Source of the DNA: Neodiprion pinetum
Lineage: Eukaryota > Arthropoda > Insecta > Hymenoptera > Diprionidae
Assembly (NCBI RefSeq): GCF_021155775.2
Contig: NC_060236.1
Location: 24,008,238 to 24,072,237 of the forward strand
Reading direction: 5' to 3'
Length of the DNA: 64,000 nt
Positions 41,253-51,830 of this stretch are shown here, piece after piece; position 1 is the first letter of the stretch, and the number at the start of each line of letters is the position of its first letter. The notes under the pieces are model-generated. The model worked only from the letters and a program-made list of their open reading frames with translations, was not told the origin of the DNA and made no database searches. The position numbers and the translations under genes are program-made.

Positions 41253-41709
41253 TGGGGCATTCCGTGCCAACTCAGTAAACGGTTGACCGTGACATTTTTT
41301 AATTTCACCAATGATTTTTCCTACCTTAATACGACCGTTGAAAAATGGCCAAAAAAATTGTCAACATTTATTTTTAATCACTTGTCTTTACCCTGTGAGT
41401 TTTTAAACCCATCTCAAAAACACTCGTATCGTTTTTGATGGTATGAATACAGAAAAAACGAGGTCCTACTCTGAATCTTGCGTGAAAATGTTTAATTTCG
41501 GAAACCAAATGTTCTTTTTTTGTTTCATAATAACCAATCGGGGTGTTTTTCAGATGGGTTTAAAAAATCGTGGGGTAAAGCAGAGTGATTAAAAAATTTC
41601 GAAAATCGTTTTGGAAACTTTTCGGGGATCGTACTAACGTAGGAAAAATCCTTAGTGTAATTGCAAAAGGCGTGGTCAATCGTTCACTGAATTGGCGTGG
41701 AATGCCCCA
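41253..41709. mobile_element. FB-C inverted-repeat element (~457 bp)
   Basis: The left end TGGGGCATTCCGTGCCAACT is matched inverted by TGGGGCATTCCACGCCAATT at the right end. TA flanks both termini (41251-41252 and 41710-41711). The arms extend about 180 bases, including the block around AAACCCATCTCAAAAACAC. No open frame resembles a transposase. Only one copy is seen in the window. Confidence 0.85.
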
Positions 41710-44700
41710 TATATATATATATATTTTCTCTGAAACTTCCGGCTTCTTTCCCCATCGCAACTTCTTTTTCTTCACCGATTCAGCGGTAAGCCCCAACCTT
41801 TACCTTAAATGGACGATAAAGATAAATGGAAACTCGATATTTTCACCGGCACCACATAACATCCCCTCATTGTTCCCTCGATGATGCGGATTACAAAGGC
41901 TGGCTCTGCAATTGGCAAAAGTAAAACGATACACAGTAAAAATAAGGGTGAAAAGCCCGCGCTTTTCTCGGTTTTAGAACAGCACATACTTACAATTTTT
42001 CTGACTAATCAACTATAATTTCAAAATGGATCGAGCAGATATTTTCCCGTCGAATCGCAACGACACGGTTTTATTAATATTCGTCATTGCCTGCATGGTG
42101 TAGGCAAACCTACCGTGATTATTCTGTACCAGTAAACGAAACGAAGACACTTCTATACTTACACATATAAGGGTTCGTGAGAGTTTGGTAATATAATTTT
42201 GCTCCCGACAGCGGAGCTTAAAGCTCGACGCCTTTCCACCCTCAACCCAAGGGCTCCTTTTATCTTTTTCATTTTAAAATTCACCTCACCCCCGGCGAGG
42301 GATAGAAGTCGAATATTTTTCAGATCCGTATAACGTACAACTGTAGAGCGAGACGGTAATGCCCATAAATTTATCGACGTTAACGCGAAGGAAAGTCTCT
42401 TGGATCGCTCTCAGACTTATCCGGGGGGTGAAAACGGCCCAAGGAAATTCCATCCAGCACCGACAAGTTGTCCAGAGTTGCGGAAGTTCCGAACTAATAT
42501 CACTGGACGCCATTCCGCCACCGCAATCCCTCCGTGTCCCGTGCCTTTGCACTTCACCTCGATACACCAAATGCCACGTAGCTGTGGTGGTAGCGGCAGC
42601 AGCAACCCTCAACGGCGACTAAGGGAGACCCCTCAATCTACGCGGCACGACATTTGTTAGGTGGCGCAATATTGTCGACTCAACTCTTCGGTCTCCCTCG
42701 ACAACTTATCCGTTCCCTCGTCGTTACTCTCATTCTTCATCCCCATTTCACCTCCTTCACAGTTTCTTTCTTTTTTCTCTTTTTCTTTTCTTTTCTTTTT
42801 TTTTTTTTTTCTTCTGATGCCTTTACATATACCTACTCCCGTTTTATAGGAATTAGATGGTATCCTGGTACTATTCGAAAAAGTAAATCATTTTTTATCG
42901 TTTGAACAGAAATAATTGACGAGTCGTTATTAAGGATGTTCTTACATCTCGTGTACTTTTCAATTCGTACGGAATGACTTTCGGAATTTGAATGGTACTT
43001 GCTAGTATCATCTTTGATTTAATGTATTCTTTGAATCAATTCATTCTTGGATCTGGATATTTTAAGTGACGTAATAAAGTATTTGAGAGGTGATGAACAA
43101 CTGTTGTAATTTAGTTTTAAACGCGTGAGCTAGATTTAAACTGACACTAGTTTGAGTGAAGAAACTCATTGAAGTTTTTGCAGATATGCCGGTTGATCTT
43201 CACCCCGTGGCGTGCTTGCAAACGTTACGAAAAAATAATCATGTCACTATGAATCATAAACGATACGAAAAAGGAAAATTTTCTTCAACTCTGAGACTGT
43301 GAAATTTTTTTCGCTTAAAAGTATATTCTTGGAACGAAAATGAAAGGAACTAGATCAATTACTGTCTCTAAATTATATGAGTAAGTGAGCATTTAATAAT
43401 CATTTCCTTTCCAAAAACATGCTTATAACTTTTTTTTCGATCTTTCGAGTGATGTTAAACAAAAATTATCTTCAATACCTTCATTTGTGTTAATTTGAAA
43501 TAGAGTACAGAGTGAAATTTAATCATCCGAAGCATCACTGTCAGAAGCAGTCGAGCAGGAATGTAGGAATTGAACCCCAAACTCGACTAGAACCGGCGTC
43601 CCCACGATTACCGAACTGGACTTTTCTCGGAAACGGCTGTTCATCCGGAGTTTAAGGAATTGAAGTTTGAGTCATGGCCGACGCGCGAAATAAATTTGAT
43701 CTAAATCGGTGAGTGACAGATCGCGGCCTCTGTCGCAAGCGCAAAAATTTCGGCGAAAAAAAAATTCAGCATAGCTGGAGGAATGCAGTCTGATCAAAAT
43801 GGTATAACAACCGGGTAGCTTTAGATATTGGGAGGGTTACGTAAGCCGGAGGTTTCCGGATAGGGGAGACACGATACATGTGGAATAGATGGTTTCTGAT
43901 TTGACCTAAAAGCTGAAATGAAATACTAGCATGAAGAACGGCATAGTGAAATATGATTTTATCTTGCGAGGGAGTAAAGGATGGAGAAACATGGAGGGGA
44001 AAAAAGGAAAGTTCAACTTGGCCTCCCTCTGCACGCACGTAACTTAACTGATGACGAGAGAATGAGGAGAAGTTATAGGATAGTCAGCCTGTTTCGGAGG
44101 GACTTAACGATCCTCGCGGAGAGATAACTTGGCCCGGGTTTCTTACCCCCGCGTCTTGACGACGCCTCGTGTATCTACAGATGGCTACATCGAGCAATTA
44201 GGGGCTGCTTCGTCGGTCCTGCGCGTTACTCCGTAGCTGCGTGGTGTACGAACCTCCTCAGGCGACAAGCTGTAGTTTGGATCTAGGTGCTCCCCTGTCG
44301 TTGACACCCGGTCGGACTATAATTTTCCCCCGCCTCTCCTCCCCTCCCCTCTCCTCATCCTGCAATCGGATGATGTATACTCACCCTATATTCCCCCGCA
44401 GCTACCCCCTCGGGTGGCGTCTCTTGGTTACCGAACAGTCGCCGAGACGGCGCTTGAGACAACGCTTTAGCGATTAGGGCGGCTCTCAAGCGCTGACGTA
44501 CGTATGTGAATTAAACACACACGCGGCACTCGACGGGCAATATCATTTTGTACCGTAATTAATTGCAAATTGAATAGCTGTTTTTGGTCGAAGGAAATAT
44601 ATCAAACGATTCTTTGCAGAGAAAATACCATGACGTTACGTATATAGGTACGTCAATATTGCGTATATTTTATACCGTCAGGATAAAGTTCGTAAGCTTA

Positions 44701-44755
44701 AACTTTTTTTCCGTATTTTTTGTTATGGAATAGACAATGCCTGTGGTAGCTATCA

Positions 44756-45184
44756 CAATGAGAGAAATTTTTAGTTCCGGTTACCGCTCAGACCTTAATT
44801 ATTTTAATTTTTTACCACAATCCAAAAATATAGTTATAGGTAAAAAATAAAAATTAGTTTTCTAGCTGTTACCGGAAAGTCTAGTATCCGTTAATATTCT
44901 TTCTCATTACAATCACTGTTACCATATTTTCTTGTAATCGTTGCGAAAATTTAATGCTTGTGCAACGATAAATTGACGCTAAAGCCTTGTTTAACTAAGA
45001 AAGTAGAGTAAACCTCACAAACTGATTTTGCGTTGCAATTACCAAAAAAGGATCGACGATAGAGCAAAATGGTTAAGCGTACCTCGTTTTTCGTAATTCC
45101 AACAATATTCAAACAGTTTTTTTTAACGATACCTGTTTTACTGAATTTTTCTAGTTATTGTAACAAATGAAATTTTTCTCAGTG
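44756..45184 (-). mobile_element. MITE-A copy 6
   Basis: Inverted full-length copy starting CAATGAGAGAAATTTTTAG and ending AAATTTTTCTCAGTG. It is flanked by CA on both sides rather than TA, either by mutation or by a shifted boundary. Confidence 0.88.
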
Positions 45185-46634
45185 CACATACTCGATCAGA
45201 TTGATACGAAATTTTACATACCAAACATCAATGTTTCACTCGCGAAACATTGAATTGGTCCTTTGAGCAATATGAATATTTTTTGTGTCAATTATTCCGC
45301 CACGAAAATTGAGATAAGCTCAATAAAGATTCAGAACGTCACACAGTGTCATTTGTGGGTTACGAGCTAAACCGGTGGATACGTGTACTTAGAATTTAGT
45401 GTTTTGATAAGTCCTGTAGAGAGTTACGTATATAGCACGTTTGAGTATACGAAACAGCGGGTAAAGGGCTGAGACAATTTCCTGAGCTTTGTCGGCGTAG
45501 AGAATCCCGGTGAGGAAATGAAGCAGAAAGGATCGAGGGGCCGGTTAATTTTCATCCGGGACACGTAGCGGCGGGTATTATTCTAATTTTAATCACTTTC
45601 TGGGAGCTGTTGAAAAAGTTTAACACCATCTCGTTAATTAACAAGCCTCTGCAGAGCGGGACCCGCTACTTGGCTAATTTCATTCAGCAGACAATGGAAG
45701 TTAAACCGGTCACGTATATATGGGGAGGTGGAAAAGTAGAATTTAAACAATAAGCATTTATTATTTGGGAAGGGTTCGTGCAGCCTACGACTGTCGAGTC
45801 TTCGCCCTAGTTCGATCCTTTGTCAACGTCAACAAGCAATTTTTAACACCGAAATTCGAGGAGTACGGACAAACGACAATACAGACGATGATAACGAAAA
45901 CAAAAAAGGCAGGAAAAGAGACGAGGACTGACAATGAGTCGACGAGTCAAAAGGTCTGATCCCTGAAACCTGGGCGTTGCAACCCTTGCCAAGGGTCGGA
46001 AATACTGCGGGATCAAGGGAGGTGGGCAATTGCCTCGTTAACGTTCCGATACAAAGGATAATTACGTTACGTATCGGCCGGATAACGTCTGGGGAGTGGT
46101 AGATAATCGGGATCTCGATTTCAGAGCGATACCTACGTGCCACTTCCGGTTGTTCAAGCTGTGGAATATCGACTCGGAAAGCTTCTCGGCAGAGTGGTTA
46201 AGAGAAGAAAACAAATGGATACGTTATACGGAAGGACGGCAAGTGATCGCGAGTATAATTCTCAAGTCGAGTGAAAATTACATTGTTGTGTTTTAGCAGG
46301 TGCATGACTTTGAATCTGGGACGAAACTAGTTTTATACTCTTCGATCACTTTTATTTTAGCATTTGCAACGATCCCATCATCGAACCGTATGTTAATATT
46401 TTATCAAAATTTGGCCTCATAAACCAATTATGCATTGAGGAAAGAAATTTTTGATTGAGAAACGAAGTTATTACTTGAACACACTTCAATGATCTCAAAT
46501 AGATTTAGATGTTAATTGTACTTGCGGTTGGATATCTGCGTTTGATATTAGATAAAATCTCGTCCAATTTTCCGTTCTTTTGGTATAAACTCACGTTCAT
46601 TTGTTTAACATGTTATGAAGTACCCCACATGAAA

Positions 46635-46635
<1 letters not shown>

Positions 46636-46666
<31 letters not shown>
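46636..46666 (+). repeat. 31-base poly-G tract
   Basis: A second uninterrupted run of about 31 G, in a strongly AT-rich setting. It has the same strand orientation as the tract at 16.2 kb. Confidence 0.9.
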
Positions 46667-46667
<1 letters not shown>

Positions 46668-48805
46668 GTTCCAATTATTTAAGTCTGATTCTTGTCTAGG
46701 GTTTTCGATTTTAGTAGAAAAAAAAAAAAAAAGGTTCTCCACTACCAAACGTAACTCCACCTTGCTTTGTTTTTTTGATTCACTGCAGGTATTAATCGAT
46801 CTGGAGATCTCTGTGGGTTCATGCGCGTTGGTTTCGGTACACGGTATAAATAGTGTTACGTCGCTAAGCCATTTATACTATAACATTTTTTAAAGTTGTT
46901 ACAAAATGTTTCTCAATGATCGATTGTTCTATTTGAAGGTAACCAAAGCAGCCTATTTTCAATACCGAAGGGGTTCAATTAACCAACAATAGTGATTCTC
47001 ATATAATTTTTGAGTTCCTATATTATCTAAAGAAATTATAACATTCAGTGTTTTACCTGTAACTTCTGCCATCGATATGTTCAATCATCATCCACATTGT
47101 CAATCTGCGTAGGATCCATTTAGCGCACAGCATGAGGGCAACGACGAATACAAAAATCGTTCCACACACTTCGAATAGCACACACCGTGAAATGAATACT
47201 TTTCACTTGACGAATGTTGAGAATCTGGAATCAATCAATGGTCGTTTTGATCAGTTTAATATTGGAATTCAGATTTTCCAAAATACTATGTTATAAAGTG
47301 ACGCCTGTTTTAACCGATTAAAATCACGTGATACAGGAGGCACATTTTCGATTTAAACAAATGAATTATTCATCAGAAAAAAAATAACTAAATCCTGCTG
47401 ATAATATGCAATATAAATTATGTTAAAATCGTGGAATATTTACTTCAAATCTAGTAATCAATGAGTCTAATGAATATTTCGGTTTATCTCCAGCACGCAA
47501 CGATACATTCGAACAACTGAATAACGATGAGTGGTAAGCGGCCGTTGTGCACGGTCGGTAACGCAGATCCTTAGAGTCTCTCTAGTATCTACGGTTAGGT
47601 GGCATCATCGAGTACCTACATCGACGAATGGTAGAATACTACCGCAGTCAACCGCATGGCCAAGTATTCCATCCAATGATGATTAGATGGCGTTATTAAA
47701 CACAAGATGAGAACGTCGCGGCTCTCGGCCAATCCATCGTCGCATGAAACAGTCTGAACCCGGCACGTTGGGTTGTACGAGGTTAATATTTCGTCATCCT
47801 GGGTGCGTTTAGGCAAAAACTCACGAGTATCATGGCAACATTCGGCTTTCCAGCTACGGTGAGACTCGGGAGAAGGGCAATAGAGAATTTCTATCAACTT
47901 GGCAAAATCGCAAGCCTAAGGTACTGGACACCTTGTATTTAAATGAACTGAAACTATCATTCGCGACCACATAACGTGCGATCACTCCGTCGTCTCTGAT
48001 AAGAGGTTAGAAGTATTAGGTAATGGGATCGTAACGGACTCTATGCCGATAAATTTCAACGTCATTTCTTCATCGAAGCCTTGTAGAAATATAATTGTTG
48101 CACGATTATTACCGCTGTTTCGATGAACCGTGTCTCTTCGTTTTATTGTTAATTTTTTGTGCATGGAACAAAAAATTTTTGTGCATGGTCAAAGTGCGCG
48201 CGATAGTTATCGGATTTTTGTTCTTCCGATAATTGTTTTAAGTATATCGATATGGAATTGTTTCAGTAAATTAACGGTTGATCATTAATAGACTGATACT
48301 CGAGAAAATTTATATTGAATCTACGTTGGATTGCTACTGCGTTTTATTAAACAGGAGCGATCCACCTGACGGCCGTTTCTCGAACTATTCAATCGAAGAT
48401 GATTCGGTGTCCATGCGTGCATGCGCTCCTGAACCGAAATAATTCAGAGCGCAATTTATTTGCCGAAGGCGTTTAAAGAGATTATGAAAATCAGAAAATC
48501 GTACGCCGATCGACTGGCTCAAAATATCGTACATACATTTTATTTAACAAAAATTCAAAATGAAACATGTCTAAGAAAATAAGCAAATGTCACAAATTAT
48601 GTTTTCATAAATTATGATTAATATAAATCGACACGCACAGCTAGCTATCGAACGAAATTTGTTTACTCTCCACTAAGAATATTTTAAATTATAAAAAACT
48701 TTTCTGCTATTTAGGCTACATATGGAATTTTACGAGATTTGGTTTCCAATTGCACCACTTCAAAAAAAAAAAAGAACAAAAAAAAGAACGATATAATCGC
48801 GTAAT

Positions 48806-48895
48806 CTATTAATTTGTACCGATTCAATCGAGTCATGTTCGATAGTTTTTTTTGGATTCGATTAATCGATGCATCAATTATTTTTAGTTTAGTGC
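48806..48895. repeat. Dispersed ~90-bp repeat, copy 2
   Basis: TACCGATTCAATCGAGTCAT and AATCGATGCATCAATTAT match the 4.6-kb copy in the same orientation. It lies about 540 bases upstream of the first GrpE exon found. Confidence 0.6.
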
Positions 48896-49434
48896 AGGCC
48901 ATCGCTACAGTCTTCACTTGACTTTTTGCATTGTAATTTCTCTGATTTTAATTGCTGCTTAGAGATGGCGCTGTACTCTCATGAGAAATGCAACCTCTTT
49001 TTAAGTTTTCAAAATAACCAACAGAGGCGCTCCATCAAGAAATGAAATAAAATACTTTTAAATAAGTTGATATATTCTTGTTTTTTTTTTTTTCAATAAA
49101 TTTCAAATGATTCAGTGAAATAATATTTATTCACAAAACACTCATGTAATCATAGACTTTAAAATCAATGCCTAATTAGGAAGCAATATTTGATTAGAAA
49201 TCTATGTTATTCTTCTGGATTTTACTGAGTAAATTTCATCTTTTACTATATTGCTATGACTACATTTGACAACAATGGCCACAGAAGTTTAATTTTTGTA
49301 AATATTGAATCGGACCCAATACAATAGTATTCGCTTGATCATTCAAGAGGAATTGTATGAATTTTAAGGCATGATAAAATGATCCTATTTATGGAGTACT
49401 TTATTTATTGCTTTCTTGCTTCTTTTATTCACAG

Positions 49435-50515
49435 GCCAGCATTGCTCGGTTCCACAGCATTCCAAAGGAAACAGTCTTACAGTATGGCAACAGAGGAGAG
49501 AAAGGCGGAGGGTGAAAGTGGAAACGCAGCGCAAGCTGCGGCAGAAGTAGGTACAGAAATGTCAGAGAATGAGAAGAAGTTGAAGTTTGAGTTGGAAGCA
49601 TTGAATAAAGACCTCACCGAGTATAAGGACAGGTCGATTGAGTTTGAAAATAAATACAAAAGGGCATTAGCCGATGGTGAGAATCTCAGAGTGAGGTTGA
49701 CGAAACAAATTCACGACGCTAAGCAGTTTGGTATACAAGAATTCTGCAAGGACCTACTCGAGGTTGCTGACATTCTAAACAAAGCAACAGAAAGTGTGCC
49801 AAAGGATGAAATCAGCGAAAGAAATCCCCACCTGAAAAGCCTTTATGAAGGATTATCGATGACTGAAGCACAACTACAGAAGGTGCGTTATTGAAAAATA
49901 TTCGTTTGTAAATCAGATCATATCTGTTCATTTGTCATCTCCTTGTCATTTTTATTGAAATCCATGAAATCTTATCCATTATAGATCTCCTCAATACATG
50001 GACTAGAAAAAAATCGTTTCACCATCGTCATTAAATCTACTCAACGAAAAATTCAACCTAAATCAACTCGAGATATTATTTTTATTCAGTCTTTGAGTTC
50101 TTTTCGTTCTAAAAAAAATCTGGCATCTTTCTCATTCCAGGTTTTCTCGAAACATGGACTAGTGTCTTTGAATCCACTCAATGAGAAATTCGACCCAAAT
50201 CAACACGAGGCGTTATTTCAACAGGTGAATGAAGGCACTTTTTATTGTTATTATAAATTTGTTTCCCGGTTTATTTTTTCAACTTTTTATCCATCAAAAT
50301 TTTAGGGTTTGAAATTGTTTAATTGGAAAAGACTGAATTCTTTGTTCTGATTTGTTTATAGATACATTTTTCTTCATTGAATTTTCGTTTGGAATTTTCT
50401 TTTACAGGAAGTTGAAGGTAAGGCGCCAGGAACCATTGTCGTGGTATCAAAAGTTGGGTACAAATTACACGAGCGTATTGTACGGCCGGCATTAGTTGGA
50501 GTAGCTAAAGCGTAG
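49435..50515 (+). CDS. Roe1: Mitochondrial GrpE nucleotide-exchange factor (first coding exon not found)
   Basis: Three exons: 49435-49882, 50141-50224 and 50408-50515, with AG acceptors, GT donors (AAG|GTGCGT, CAG|GTGAAT) and matching phases, giving 212 residues to the TAG. GrpE releases ADP from mitochondrial Hsp70 and so drives matrix protein import and folding. The evidence is a charged coiled-coil region (EKKLKFELEALNKDLTEYKD onward), the helix containing LADGENLRVRLTKQ, and the C-terminal beta domain with PGTIVVVSKVGYKLHERIVRP, the GrpE signature. The first residues shown (RPALLGSTAFQRKQSYS) are basic and hydroxylated, like the end of a mitochondrial presequence. The 49435 acceptor is in phase 2, so at least one short upstream coding exon is needed; I could not place it with confidence. 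The gene is convergent with Mlh1. A possible polyadenylation signal lies at 51052. The symbol Roe1 follows the Drosophila orthologue. Confidence 0.93.
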
Positions 50516-51051
50516 AACTATGCCACACGATATGTTAAAGTTTGAAGACATCCATCTTTGCACATCAGCAAAAGTTATAAATTACACTGAAAACTTCATA
50601 TGATACACAAAAATCACTACTTTACTGCAGTTATATTACAGTACGTAATACGCGACTGAACTGTCGCTTCAAGTAAAGTATTGCGCAGACTATTGTTATT
50701 ATCATTATTAACAACTAGTCATGAGTTAATGAATATTCTTCATTTAATAATTTATGTGGTTTATATTTGTTAAAAAAAGAAGGAAAGAACAATAAAAAAA
50801 AAAAGAAGAAATAAAAATTCCGACGTACGTGCGAGATATTTTATAACTTTTCGATCGTAGGCGCTACGAAGTTGAAGTTTACCTTGCCTAGATATTCCTT
50901 TTAATTTTAGTACGTATGTAGTTTCAAGTGAGTGGAATACGTTATGATTTTTTTTTTTTTGTCTCAAGAGTGTTTTGTATTAGGTCTAGTCGCTTAGAAC
51001 GAAGCTCTAAAGCTGCATAGAAATAATTTTCTTGTTCTATCGAATTTGTCT

Positions 51052-51057
51052 AATAAA
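51052..51057 (+). terminator. Candidate polyadenylation signal for GrpE
   Basis: AATAAA lies about 540 bases beyond the GrpE stop codon, in an AT-rich 3' region. It is the most plausible hexamer on this strand before the Mlh1 3' end. No transcript evidence was available. Confidence 0.35.
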
Positions 51058-51648
51058 AATTCTCTTTTTATCATCTTTGTTTCCTAATTACTGTCAGGAA
51101 TGAATTGGAAATGTTCAACTACTGTAAAATATTCTGTGTACTGCATTCAATAGAGACGAGTGATTAGTGATGTATAACTAATTTAAATATATTTTATTTT
51201 TTTCGTCACACTCCCATCCGTTAATACCGCGTATTCTTCGTGTAAGAGCAGCAGTTTCTAAACCCTTCATGTATTCAATTCTCAGGAATTAGTTTCAAAC
51301 TGCTCTCTGCAGTTTCAGAAAAAAGGGAAATATTGTTATTCAGTTTTGAGGTCTGTTTATTCTCCCTTCGGTAAAAATGCATGTTTCAAAATGATGAGAA
51401 TTCATTGTTTTAAATGGGCTTCAGAATTAATGGTGCCTGTCTCAGACAATAGATTACCAAGAAATGAATAATACGGAACAGAAAACTTGAATCAGAGATG
51501 AATTTGATTTGATTTTCAAATAAATTACCATTATTTTATATACGATGCTGTACTTACTAGTTTTAAATATACTGAGGTATTAGACATTATCACAAAATAT
51601 AGGTGATATTAAAATCCATGTACGTAACCAGGTACAAAAACGGTGTAA

Positions 51649-51651
<3 letters not shown>

Positions 51652-51696
<45 letters not shown>
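51652..51696 (+). repeat. 45-base poly-A tract between convergent genes
   Basis: An uninterrupted run of 45 A lies between the 3' ends of GrpE and Mlh1. No retroposed coding sequence is visible just upstream and no target duplication is obvious, so it is recorded only as a homopolymer. Its exact length may be affected by sequencing error. Confidence 0.9.
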
Positions 51697-51697
<1 letters not shown>

Positions 51698-51830
51698 AGT
51701 GTGAAGTGAATTAAAACACAATAAAGCGAAACGCACAATTAACTTTGAAATAGTTGCCTAGTTAACCGTGTATGCGAAAATGATCATGTTATTTGTATCT
51801 CAAGAGATGTAAAATACTACTTCGCGAAAA

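Larger units (their letters stand above)
35384..49434. other. Transposon-rich gene-free stretch
   Basis: It holds MITE-A copies 5 and 6, FB-B copy 2, FB-C, FB-D, the second poly-G tract and the second dispersed-repeat copy. The missing first coding exon of GrpE may lie toward the right end. Other open frames are short and without motifs. Confidence 0.55.

Noticed and set aside
43560..43640. tRNA-like B-box (GGGTTCAATTCC on minus)
   Set aside because: The T-arm stem does not pair well and no acceptor stem or A-box at proper spacing could be found.
42659..48971. AGRTGGCGC words matching the CTCF core (42659, 48963, also 18493)
   Set aside because: About two exact matches are expected by chance in 64 kb on two strands, and flanking bases do not fit the full CTCF motif.
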